DNA of 64,000 nucleotides from Castellaniella hirudinis_A (GTDB taxonomy: Bacteria; Pseudomonadota; Gammaproteobacteria; Burkholderiales; Burkholderiaceae_B), in contig NZ_JBLGTV010000013.1 of assembly GCF_047468865.1 (NCBI RefSeq), positions 12,797-76,796 of the forward strand. Direction: 5' to 3'. Positions 12,169 through 19,842 of this stretch are shown in pieces. Position 1 is the first letter of the stretch; every line of letters begins with the position of its first letter. Under the pieces are notes generated by a model that made no database searches, was not told the DNA's origin, and was given only the letters and a program-made list of their open reading frames with translations. Both the position numbers and the translations under genes were made by a program.

Positions 12169-13404
12169 TTAGTTCAGGGCCAGTTCCCGGCCGGAAATCC
12201 GGCGGTACAAGCCATACAGCAGCAGGGTGCCGGCCAGCAGGATCAGGCCCAGCGCGCTGGCCATCCCCCAGTTGATGGTCTGGTTGGTGAAATACGCCAC
12301 GTAGTAGCTGATCATCTGGTCGGCGGCCCCGCCCAGCAAGGCGGGAGTGATGTAGTAGCCGATGGCGATAATGAACACCAGCAGCGATCCCGCCGCGATG
12401 CCGGGATAGGTCTGGGGCACGTAAATGCGCCAAAAAGCCGCGAAGGGGTGGCTGCCCAGGGAGACCGCCGCCCGCTGGTACGTGGCGGGCACCGACTGCA
12501 TCACGCTGTACAGGGGCAGCACCATGAAGGGCAGCAGGATGTGCACCATCGAGATATACACGCCCAGGCGGTTGAACAACAGGGGCAGGGGTTCTGAGAT
12601 CAAGCCCATATCCACCAAGGCGGTGTTGATCAGCCCTTCGCGCTGCAGCAGAACGACCCAGGCCGCGATGCGCACCAGCACCGAAGTCCAGAACGGAATC
12701 AGGATGCAGATCAGCACCAGGTTGGCCCGGCGCTTTTCCAGCCGGGTGATCCAGTAGGCCAGGGGATAGCCCAGCGCCAGCGCGACCAGGGTCACGATGC
12801 CGCTGATGAGGAACGTGCGCGAGAAAATCTCCTGGAAGGCGGAAGTATCCGGCGGGGCGGCGACCACATGGCCCTGGAGATCCAGCTTCATATCCAGCGA
12901 GGCCAGCAGGTAGTAGGGCGTCCAGGCGCGGTTATTCTGCGCGATGACGGACCAGTACTGGGGCTCGGCCCAGCGCTTGTCCAGGGCCAGCAGCTGGACG
13001 CGGGCGTCTTCGGCGCTGCCATCGGCCGCCGGCAGGCGGCGCAGCGTCTTGAACAGCAGCGAACGGTAGCCGGAAATTTCGTAGTTCAGGCGCCGCGCCA
13101 GCTCGCCCGCGGCCGGGGTGCTCTTGGCCTGGGCCAGATCCTGAGTCAGGGCCAAGTAGGCCGGATCCGGCGGCGGGCCGCTGCCGTCCCATGCCTGCAG
13201 GGCCTGCAGGGTCCGGGGCAGCGTTTGCTGGACTTCGGGGTTGTCCACCGCGCGCGTCAGCAGGGTCGCAATCGGCACCAGGAAGACCAGCAGCAAAAAC
13301 ACTGCCAGGGGGGCCACCAGCAACAGGGCCCGCAAGTTCTTTTTTCGTTGCGTGCGCCGCATGGCGCGGCGGATGGCCACCGGGTCTTCAAAAATCATAT
13401 CCAT
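12169..13404 (-). CDS. Polyamine-type ABC transporter permease (PotB/YdcU-like) with a long periplasmic insert
   Basis: This is the first membrane subunit of the importer, 411 residues, against about 285 for E. coli PotB. The excess is one soluble stretch of about 145 residues between helix 1 (LLLVAPLAVFLLLVFLVPIATLL) and helix 2 (LISGIVTLVALALGYPLAYW). It holds helical, Q/A/L-rich sequence and no motif I recognise. The EAA loop AAVSLGSHPFAAFWRIYVPQTYPGI is intact. The start ATG 13404 has a second Met two codons later. It lies 76 bases before the PotC-like gene and is separated from the binding-protein gene by strong hairpins. Confidence 0.88.
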   Translation of the reverse strand: MDMIFEDPVAIRRAMRRTQRKKNLRALLLVAPLAVFLLLVFLVPIATLLTRAVDNPEVQQTLPRTLQALQAWDGSGPPPDPAYLALTQDLAQAKSTPAAGELARRLNYEISGYRSLLFKTLRRLPAADGSAEDARVQLLALDKRWAEPQYWSVIAQNNRAWTPYYLLASLDMKLDLQGHVVAAPPDTSAFQEIFSRTFLISGIVTLVALALGYPLAYWITRLEKRRANLVLICILIPFWTSVLVRIAAWVVLLQREGLINTALVDMGLISEPLPLLFNRLGVYISMVHILLPFMVLPLYSVMQSVPATYQRAAVSLGSHPFAAFWRIYVPQTYPGIAAGSLLVFIIAIGYYITPALLGGAADQMISYYVAYFTNQTINWGMASALGLILLAGTLLLYGLYRRISGRELALN

Positions 13405-13475
13405 GGCGTGCTCGTCCTGAAGCGGGAATGGACAGGGAAAGGCATCGTCGGCGCGGCGGCCATGCCGCGCCGGAT

Positions 13476-13562
13476 GCGCCGCCGTGACGGCGGCGCGGCG
13501 CCGTCACCGGCCGGCATGCCGGCCAGCGGGGCGCAGCGGCCGAACCGCGCGCTAGCGCGCGG
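13476..13562 (-). terminator. Cluster of three intercistronic hairpins
   Basis: Three perfect inverted repeats lie between the binding-protein gene and the PotB-like gene. They are GCGCCGCCG-TGA-CGGCGGCGC (13476-13496), the 16-base palindrome GGCCGGCATGCCGGCC (13509-13524) and CCGCGCGC-TA-GCGCGCGG (13545-13562). The last straddles the binding-protein stop codon. No U-run follows, so RNA stabilisation or partial attenuation is more likely than full termination. This would raise binding protein over permease, as known for other importers; that is inference. Confidence 0.6.
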
Positions 13563-14592
13563 CCCAGGCGGTAAAGCGCTGTTCGAGTTCTTCGCCGTGG
13601 TCGGTCCAGAATTCCAGGTCGTTGAACAAGGCATTGCGCGCATTGGCCGGAGAATTCGGCAGATTGGCCAGGACGCTGCGATCCAGCAGGCCGATGGCTT
13701 CTTTGCTGACCGGGCCATAGGCGATGGCGGAAGAATACGCGGCCTGCGCCTTGGGAGAACTGGCGTAGCGGACGAACTCGATGGCCTGTTCCTTGTTGGG
13801 CGAGCCTGTCGGGATGACCCAATAGTCGAAATCGTAGACGCTGCCGTTCCAGACGACCTTCAGATTGCGGCCTTCGCGCTGGGCCGCGTCGATGCGCCCG
13901 TTATAGGCCGCCGACATGACGACGTCGCCCGCCGACAGCATCTGCGGCGGCTGCGCGCCGGCCTCCCACCACTGGATGTGCGGCTTGAGCTCGTCCAGCT
14001 TCTTGAAGGCGCGATCCACGCCCTCGGGGGTGGACAGCACCTTGTAGACATCGGCGGGAGGCACGCCGTCGGCCATCAGGGCGAATTCGACGTTGTAGTG
14101 GGCGCCCTTGCGCAGGCCGCGCTTGCCCGGGAATTTCTCGACATCCCAGAAATCGGCCCAGCTGGCGGGCGGCGTCTTGAGCGTATCGGCGTTATAGGCC
14201 AGCACGGTGGACCACACGAACGTCCCCACCCCGCAGTATTTCAGCGCCCCGCGCACCATATCGCCCTTGTTGACGATCGTCCCCCAATCAATGTCTTCAT
14301 ACAGCCCCTCGTCGCAGCCCCGGCCCAGGTCGCCGGTCTCGACCTCGACGACGTCCCAGACGACGCCGTTGGACTGAACCATGGCCTTGACCTTGGCTTG
14401 TTCCCCGTTATAGGCCACCGGAATGATTTTCTGGCCGGTTTCCTTTTCGAACGGCTGGATGTAGGCCTGGTTCTGCGCATCTCCATTGGCGCCGCCGAAG
14501 TTGACGACGGTCAGATCGCGGGCCTGGGCCGGGGCCTGCAGCAGCACCAGGGGCAGCGTGGCGGCCAGTGCCGTCAATACGTGTTTTTTCAT
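13552..14592 (-). CDS. Periplasmic polyamine-type substrate-binding protein (PotD/PotF-like)
   Basis: This 346-residue protein has a signal peptide (MKKHVLTALAATLPLVLLQAPAQA). Its mature part matches the spermidine/putrescine binding family of extracellular solute-binding proteins: LTVVNFGGANGDAQNQAYIQPFEKETG, WDVVEVETGDLGRGCDEGLYEDIDW, MLSAGDVVMSAAYNGR and YWVIPTGSPNKEQAIEFVRYASSPKAQ. The acidic and aromatic residues suit a cationic amine, but the ligand pocket cannot be read from sequence alone. It lies between the ATPase gene (33 bases upstream) and hairpins before the permeases. The divergent aminotransferase and MocR-type regulator point to an amine used as carbon or nitrogen source. Confidence 0.9.
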   Translation of the reverse strand: MKKHVLTALAATLPLVLLQAPAQARDLTVVNFGGANGDAQNQAYIQPFEKETGQKIIPVAYNGEQAKVKAMVQSNGVVWDVVEVETGDLGRGCDEGLYEDIDWGTIVNKGDMVRGALKYCGVGTFVWSTVLAYNADTLKTPPASWADFWDVEKFPGKRGLRKGAHYNVEFALMADGVPPADVYKVLSTPEGVDRAFKKLDELKPHIQWWEAGAQPPQMLSAGDVVMSAAYNGRIDAAQREGRNLKVVWNGSVYDFDYWVIPTGSPNKEQAIEFVRYASSPKAQAAYSSAIAYGPVSKEAIGLLDRSVLANLPNSPANARNALFNDLEFWTDHGEELEQRFTAWAAR

Positions 14593-14625
14593 GGTTGTCT
14601 CCTGTAATGGGATGATCTGCGGACT

Positions 14626-15717
14626 TCAGGGTTGAAAAACGCGGATATGTTCGGGGTCTATCCACAACGGGATGGGCACCCCGGGGGTGTGTTGCCTGGC
14701 TTCTGCGGCCAAGGGCATTTTGACAAAAAAGGATTCGTGATCCGACAGGCGGCAGCGCAGCCGGACGTGATCGCCGAAATAGACCTCGTCGACCGCGTGG
14801 GCCTGGAACTGATTGGACGGCTTGCCGGACACGGCCAGGATGCGCTCGGGTCGCACGGCCACCACGCAATCGCTGCCCGCCCGCAGCCCCTGGACATTGA
14901 GGCCGCGCAAGCGCGGGCCATCGGTGATCTGGACTTCGCACCAGCGGTCGTCGGCCGCGCTGACGATGCCGGGGAACTGATTGCTGTCGCCCACGAACCC
15001 GGCCACGAAGCGGTTGCAGGGGAATTCGTACAGGTGGTCGGCGCTGCAGACTTGCTGGATCACCCCCTGGTTGAAGACGGCGACCCGATTGCTCATGGTC
15101 AGGGCCTCGCTTTGGTCGTGCGTGACATAGACGAAGGTGACGCCCAGCTTGCGGTGCAGGGCCTTGAGTTCGAGCTGCATGTGCTCGCGCAGCTGCTTGT
15201 CCAGGGCCCCCAGGGGTTCGTCCATGAGCACGATCTTGGGCTCGAAGACCAGGGCGCGCGCCAAGGCGATGCGCTGCTGCTGTCCGCCCGAGAGCTGGGC
15301 GGGATAGCGCTTGGCGAAGCTTTCCATCTGCACCATGGCCAAGGCGTCGCCAATGCGCTGTTTGCGCTGGGCGGCGGGCATCTTGCGCACCTGCAGGGGG
15401 TAGTCCAGGTTGCGCTCGATGGTCATGTGGGGAAACAAGGCGTAATTCTGGAACACCATCCCCAGGTTGCGGTGGTGCGGCGGGACGTCGTTCAGGCGGC
15501 GTCCTTCGAGAAAAATATCGCCTTGGGTCGGGGATTCAAACCCCGCCAGCATCATCAGACAGGTGGTCTTGCCCGAGCCCGACGGCCCCAGCAAGGACAG
15601 GAATTCCCCCGGATAAATATCCAGGTTCAGATCCCGAACCACCAAATGGTCGCCGTCGTAGGATTTTTGGACACCTTGGAACCTGACCAGCGGTTCGAGG
15701 GGGGGCACGGTGGACAT
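14626..15717 (-). CDS. Polyamine-type ABC transporter ATP-binding protein (PotA-like)
   Basis: This is the ATPase subunit, 363 residues. The ATPase core has Walker A GPSGSGKTT (about residue 43), the Q-loop VFQNYALFPHMT, signature LSGGQQQR, Walker B IVLMDEPLGALD and switch His THDQSEAL. The C-terminal TOBE domain runs from about residue 240 to the end and is typical of PotA/UgpC/MalK-type subunits. AGGAGA lies 9 bases ahead of the ATG. It is the first long gene of the operon; a short leader ORF lies 40 bases upstream. Confidence 0.93.
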   Translation of the reverse strand: MSTVPPLEPLVRFQGVQKSYDGDHLVVRDLNLDIYPGEFLSLLGPSGSGKTTCLMMLAGFESPTQGDIFLEGRRLNDVPPHHRNLGMVFQNYALFPHMTIERNLDYPLQVRKMPAAQRKQRIGDALAMVQMESFAKRYPAQLSGGQQQRIALARALVFEPKIVLMDEPLGALDKQLREHMQLELKALHRKLGVTFVYVTHDQSEALTMSNRVAVFNQGVIQQVCSADHLYEFPCNRFVAGFVGDSNQFPGIVSAADDRWCEVQITDGPRLRGLNVQGLRAGSDCVVAVRPERILAVSGKPSNQFQAHAVDEVYFGDHVRLRCRLSDHESFFVKMPLAAEARQHTPGVPIPLWIDPEHIRVFQP

Positions 15718-15757
15718 CGTCAGCAGTCTCCTGGGGCGCGAAAACAGTGGGGGGGAA

Positions 15758-15841
15758 TCAGGCGGGGGGTGCCATCACTTGCGTCAGGATAGCCAGACTC
15801 TTGTCCATCAGGCCATCAGGGATTATTTGAATTTCATTCAT
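15758..15841 (-). CDS. Candidate 27-residue leader peptide upstream of the polyamine-type operon
   Basis: The short frame begins MNEIQIIPDG and ends VMAPPA. Its ATG has an excellent ribosome site (CCGGAGACAAGC, GGAG 6 bases before the ATG), as strong as that of the transporter ATPase gene 40 bases downstream. It starts about 40 bases after the position expected for transcription start from the -10 box at 15893-15888. It has no similarity I recognise and no runs of a single amino acid. It may be a translated leader that controls the operon, or a remnant. Expression is not shown by sequence alone. Confidence 0.45.
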   Translation of the reverse strand: MNEIQIIPDGLMDKSLAILTQVMAPPA

Positions 15842-15887
15842 GCTTGTCTCCGGTCAATCGGGGGTGTATCCGCCTGATCTTTTTTTC

Positions 15888-15912
15888 ACTATACTGATAT
15901 TTTGGTTTATCA
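15888..15912 (-). promoter_or_regulatory. Promoter and dyad operator between the transporter operon and the MocR-type gene
   Basis: The minus strand reads TATAGT at 15893-15888, a 5-of-6 match to a -10 box. Immediately behind it is an inverted repeat TGATA (15895-15899), 8-base spacer, TATCA (15908-15912). The dyad sits between -10 and -35, in an AT-rich block unlike its surroundings. MocR/GabR proteins bind such intergenic sites next to their own gene, so it is the best candidate site for the neighbouring regulator. This is inference from position. Confidence 0.4.
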
Positions 15913-15947
15913 AATAGATCCATTTTAATAAAATTAATGGGGCCAAT

Positions 15948-17438
15948 TTGGATTCTTTTCTACTTTCTGAATGGTTGCTACAGCGTTTCGACCCGTCGGA
16001 CGGCGGCCCCGCATATCGGCGTTTATATCAGCTGATCTGTAGGGCCATTCTGGACAACCATCTCGTCGCCGGGGCACGCCTGCCGTCGTCCCGCGACCTG
16101 GCCGCCGAACTGGGCATTGCGCGCAACACGGTGCTCCAAGTCTACGACCAGTTGTCGGAGGAAGGCTACGTCCGCGCCGGGGTGGGGCGCGGCACCTACG
16201 TCCAGGACATCAGCCAGGACTTGGTCGAAACCCTGCCCGCCTCCCGCCCGGATACCGAACGCCCCGCGGTGCGCGCCGCCGACGTCCAGACGCTCTCCAC
16301 GCGCGGGCAGGCGCTGATTTCCCACCTGGGGTTCTCCAACCGGCAGGCGGGCGCCTTCATGCCCGGCATCCCCGACGTGCGGGAATTCCCCCTGAAAACC
16401 TGGGCCAGGATTCAAAACCGCCTCTGGCGCACCGAACCCTGGGGCCTGATGCGCTACGCCCCCGCCGGTGGATACGGCCCGGCGCGCCAGGCGATTTCAG
16501 ACTACCTGGGCAGCGTGCGCGCCGTGCGCAGCACGGCGCAGCAAGTCATCATGACCACGGGCATCCACCAGGGCGTCGACGTGGCCGCCCGGCTGCTGTG
16601 CGATCCCGGCGACACCGTCTGGGTCGAAGAACCCGCGTACTGGGGCGTGCGCAATCTGCTGTCCGTCAGCGGGCTGCGCCTGGTACCCATCCCGGTGGAC
16701 GATGAAGGCCTCTGGCCCGAAGGCGCCGCGCTGGATCAGCCACCCCGCCTGATCGTCGTCGCGCCGTCGCACCAGTACCCGCTGGGCATGGTCATGAGCC
16801 TCGCCCGGCGGCGCATGCTGCTGGACTATGCCCGCCAGGTCTCGTGCTGGATCATCGAGGACGACTACGACAGCGAATTCCGCTACGGCACCCGCCCGCT
16901 GGCGTCCCTGCAGGGCATGGACGAATCGGGCCGGGTGCTGTACGCGGGCAGTTTCAGCAAGACCCTGTGCCCCGGCCTGCGGGTGGGCTTTCTGGTGGTC
17001 CCGGAAAGCCTGGCCGACGTCTTCGCCAACGCGGTGGCGGACCTGTACCGGGAAGGCAACATGATGAACCAGGCCGTGCTGGCCGAATTCATCCGCGACG
17101 GCCACCTGGCCCAGCACATCCGCCGCGTGCGGCGCCGCTACGCGGAGCGCCGCCTGTGCCTGATCGAAGCCATCGACCGCCATTTCGGGCAGGCGCTGGA
17201 GATCATCGGCGACGACGCGGGCCTGCACCTGATCCTGGCGCTGCCCGATGGGGTGGATGACACGCTGGTGGTGCGCGACGCCCTGCAGCAAGGCGTCGTG
17301 ACCCGCGCCCTAAGCACCTATTACCTGGAGCGGGCCCATGCCCGCCCCGGCCTGTTGCTGGGTTATGCCGGGGTGACCCCGACGGAAATCCGGCCCGCCT
17401 CCGACATCCTGGCCGGTGTCGTGGGCGCCTACCTTTGA
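15948..17438 (+). CDS. MocR/GabR-family regulator (GntR winged helix fused to aminotransferase-like domain)
   Basis: This is a 496-residue PLP-dependent transcription factor. Residues 1-75 are a GntR winged helix (YRRLYQLICRAILDNHLVAGARLPSSRDLAAELGIARNTVLQVYDQLSEEGY). The rest is a class I aminotransferase fold with VEEPAYWG, EDDYDSEFRY and SFSKTLCPGLRVGFLVVP. The Lys of SFSKT is the expected PLP anchor. The start is TTG 15948 with GGGG 5 bases upstream; no in-frame ATG lies near. It is divergent from the polyamine-type transporter and 25 bases before an aminotransferase gene, so it probably controls both. GabR and relatives respond to GABA or other amines; the effector here is unknown. Confidence 0.92.
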   Translation: MDSFLLSEWLLQRFDPSDGGPAYRRLYQLICRAILDNHLVAGARLPSSRDLAAELGIARNTVLQVYDQLSEEGYVRAGVGRGTYVQDISQDLVETLPASRPDTERPAVRAADVQTLSTRGQALISHLGFSNRQAGAFMPGIPDVREFPLKTWARIQNRLWRTEPWGLMRYAPAGGYGPARQAISDYLGSVRAVRSTAQQVIMTTGIHQGVDVAARLLCDPGDTVWVEEPAYWGVRNLLSVSGLRLVPIPVDDEGLWPEGAALDQPPRLIVVAPSHQYPLGMVMSLARRRMLLDYARQVSCWIIEDDYDSEFRYGTRPLASLQGMDESGRVLYAGSFSKTLCPGLRVGFLVVPESLADVFANAVADLYREGNMMNQAVLAEFIRDGHLAQHIRRVRRRYAERRLCLIEAIDRHFGQALEIIGDDAGLHLILALPDGVDDTLVVRDALQQGVVTRALSTYYLERAHARPGLLLGYAGVTPTEIRPASDILAGVVGAYL

Positions 17439-17463
17439 CTTTCCCTCTACTCAAGGATCCGCC

Positions 17464-18825
17464 ATGTATACACCCGACAGCCTGGCCCATAGCGACGTGG
17501 CCTACCAGTTCCATTCCTACACCAACGCCCAGCGCCTGCGCGAAGAAGGCCCGTGCATCATGGCGCGCGGCGACGGCATCTACGTCTATGACACCGACGG
17601 GCGCCAATACATCGAGGCCATGGCGGGCCTCTGGAGCGTGGCCCTGGGCTTCAGCGAGCCGCGCTTGGCCCAGGTCGCCTACGAGCAGATGCAAAACCTG
17701 CCCTTCTACCATACGTTCAGCCAGAAATCCAACATCCCGTCCATCGAGCTGGCGGAAAAACTCATCGGCCTGACCCAGGGCCGCATGGCGCAGGCCTTTT
17801 TCACGAATTCCGGCTCCGAGGCCAACGACACCATCGTGAAAATGGTCTGGTACTACAACAACGCGCTGGGCCGCACCCAGAAGAAAAAAATCATCGCCCG
17901 CCAGCGCGGCTACCACGGGGTGACCGTGGCGTCGGCCAGCCTGACGGGCCTGCCCGGCAATCACCGCAGCTTCGACCTGCCCCTGCCGCGCATGCTGCAC
18001 GTCAGTTGTCCGCATTGGTATCGCGAGGGTCTCCCCGGCGAGACCGAAGCCGCCTTCGGCGACCGCCTGGCGGCGGAACTCGAAGCCCTGATCCTGCGGG
18101 AAGGCCCGGACACCGTCGCCGCCTTCATCGGCGAGCCCGTCATGGGGGCGGGCGGCGTGGTGGTGCCGCCGGAACACTACTGGCCCAAGATGCAGGCCGT
18201 GTGCCGCAAATACGACGTGCTGGTGATCGCCGACGAAGTCATCACCGGATTCGGCCGCACGGGGCATCTGTTCGCCTCGGAATTGTTTGGCATCGAACCC
18301 GATTTCATGACGCTCTCCAAGCAGCTGACCTCGTCGTATCAACCGCTGGCCGCCGTGCTCATGAACGAGCGCGTGGCCTCGGTTCTGGTGCGCCACAGCG
18401 GCGAGCTGGGCAGTTTCGGCCACGGCTACACCGCCAGCGGCCACCCCGTGGCGGCGGCGGTGGCCCTGGAAAACATCCGCATCATCGAAGAACGCCAGTT
18501 GGTTGCCCACGCCGCCGAGGTGGGCGCGGTGCTGCAGCAGCGGCTACGCGCCCTGGCCGATCACCCCCTGGTGGGCGAAGTCCGCGGGGTTGGCCTGATC
18601 GCCGCCGTCGAGCTGGTGGCGGACAAGGCCACCCGCCAGACCTTCGACCCCGTCGGCAAAGCGGGGGCCCTGGCCGCGCGCCAGGCCCAGAGCCACGGTC
18701 TGATCCTGCGCGGCATCCAGGACACGCTGGCCTTCTGCCCACCCCTGATCATCACGGCGCAACAGGTTCACGCCCTGGCCGACCGCTTCGAGCAGGCGCT
18801 GGAAGATGTCACGCGCGCGCTGTAG
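17464..18825 (+). CDS. Class III pyridoxal-phosphate aminotransferase (SpuC / omega-amino acid:pyruvate type)
   Basis: This 453-residue enzyme moves an amino group from a terminal amine to pyruvate or another keto acid. It has NSGSEAND (115-122, phosphate cup), RGYHGVT, EPVMGAGGVV, the PLP-nitrogen Asp257 in IADEVITGFGRTG, and the Schiff-base Lys286 in LSKQLTSSY. The set of motifs and the N-terminal DVAYQFHSYTN fit putrescine, 5-aminovalerate or beta-alanine:pyruvate aminotransferases. Its neighbours, a polyamine-type importer and the glutarate genes, favour putrescine or 5-aminovalerate. The ATG at 17464 is preceded by AAGGATCC. Its 3' end overlaps the convergent LysR gene by 17 bases. Confidence 0.9.
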   Translation: MYTPDSLAHSDVAYQFHSYTNAQRLREEGPCIMARGDGIYVYDTDGRQYIEAMAGLWSVALGFSEPRLAQVAYEQMQNLPFYHTFSQKSNIPSIELAEKLIGLTQGRMAQAFFTNSGSEANDTIVKMVWYYNNALGRTQKKKIIARQRGYHGVTVASASLTGLPGNHRSFDLPLPRMLHVSCPHWYREGLPGETEAAFGDRLAAELEALILREGPDTVAAFIGEPVMGAGGVVVPPEHYWPKMQAVCRKYDVLVIADEVITGFGRTGHLFASELFGIEPDFMTLSKQLTSSYQPLAAVLMNERVASVLVRHSGELGSFGHGYTASGHPVAAAVALENIRIIEERQLVAHAAEVGAVLQQRLRALADHPLVGEVRGVGLIAAVELVADKATRQTFDPVGKAGALAARQAQSHGLILRGIQDTLAFCPPLIITAQQVHALADRFEQALEDVTRAL

Positions 18826-19711
18826 CGGCGGCTTCGGGGCCGGCCTGCCGGGTCAGCCAATCCCTGAAGGCCACCAGCGCGGGCTGGCCCAGCTTGCGTT
18901 CGGGCACGATCAGGTGGAAAGCCCGCTGGCCGGGGCCGCTGTGCGGGTTCAGGACGGTCAGGCGGTTTTCGGCCAATTCCTGCTGGATCAAAAACGGCGG
19001 GATCAGGGCCACGCCCAGGCCGTCGCTGGCGGCCTGGGCCAGCATGGAAAAAAGCTCCAGCCGCATGCCGGCCATATCCCCGGGCTTGGGCTGTCCAGCC
19101 GAGACAAACCAGTCGCGCCAGGCCGTGGGGCGCGTGCTTTGCTGCAGCAAGGGCAAGGCGGCGATCCCGGCGGCATCCAGCGGGCCGCGCGCCAGGGCCG
19201 GGCTGCACACCGGCAGCGGGTTTTCGTGCATCAGGAAAAAAGCCTCCGTGCCCGGCCAGCGCGGGTCGCCCGAATAAATGGCGGCATCGAATTCGGTGTC
19301 TTCAAACAGAAAGGGCCGGGTGCGGGTGGCCATATTGATCTGCAGGCCAGGCCGGGCGCTGCGCAGCTGCGCCAGCCGGGGCAGCAGCCAGCGGGTGGCG
19401 AAGGTGGGCACCACGGCCAGTTCCAGCACCCCGCCCGATTGATGCGCCATGACGGCCTGGGTATCGCGTTCCAGCGTGTCCAGCTGACGGCGCACCAGCC
19501 GGGCGTAGCGTTCACCCGCGTCGGTCAGGCGCACGCCCCGGCGCACGCGCTGGAACAGCAAGACCCCCACCAGGGCTTCCAGGCCGGCCACCTGTCGGCA
19601 GATGGCGCCCTGGGTCAGGGACAGCTCTTGGGCGGCGCGGGTAAAGCTTTCGTGGCGGGCGGCGGCCTCGAAGGCCAGCAGGGCCTGGGTGCTGGGCAGG
19701 CGTTTACGCAT
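18809..19711 (-). CDS. LysR-family regulator next to gcdH (GcdR-like)
   Basis: This 300-residue LysR protein has the N-terminal helix-turn-helix LAFEAAARHESFTRAAQELSLTQGAICRQVAGLEALVGVLLFQR and a co-inducer domain (VLELAVVPTFATRWLLPRLAQ, DFDAAIYSGDP-like segment). Its closest resemblance by motif is to the GcvA/GcdR group. It is divergent from the glutaryl-CoA dehydrogenase gene across 131 bases that contain a dyad, the usual layout of a LysR activator and its target. The likely inducer is glutarate or glutaryl-CoA, by analogy with GcdR. It overlaps the convergent aminotransferase gene by 17 bases. Confidence 0.9.
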   Translation of the reverse strand: MRKRLPSTQALLAFEAAARHESFTRAAQELSLTQGAICRQVAGLEALVGVLLFQRVRRGVRLTDAGERYARLVRRQLDTLERDTQAVMAHQSGGVLELAVVPTFATRWLLPRLAQLRSARPGLQINMATRTRPFLFEDTEFDAAIYSGDPRWPGTEAFFLMHENPLPVCSPALARGPLDAAGIAALPLLQQSTRPTAWRDWFVSAGQPKPGDMAGMRLELFSMLAQAASDGLGVALIPPFLIQQELAENRLTVLNPHSGPGQRAFHLIVPERKLGQPALVAFRDWLTRQAGPEAAATARA

Positions 19712-19791
19712 TTTTACGCCTTTAAGGTGTGCAATAAATTCATAGATAGCCCAGATTATATCGGTTGTGCCCTAACAATTATCGCTATAGC

Positions 19792-19810
19792 ATGAGTAAT
19801 CATCACTCAT
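19792..19810 (+). promoter_or_regulatory. Dyad operator candidate upstream of gcdH
   Basis: ATGAGT (19792-19797), 7 bases, then ACTCAT (19805-19810) form a perfect inverted repeat containing a T-N11-A pattern, as expected for LysR-type binding sites. It lies 32 bases before the gcdH start, within an AT-rich divergent gap (19712-19842). Function is inferred from position and symmetry. Confidence 0.5.
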
Positions 19811-19842
19811 AAAACTTTCAACCGAAATCACAGGAGAACCCT

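Noticed and set aside
12868..14607. Open frame antisense to the PotB- and PotD-like genes
   Set aside because: Crosses the intergenic hairpins and has no protein-family signature.
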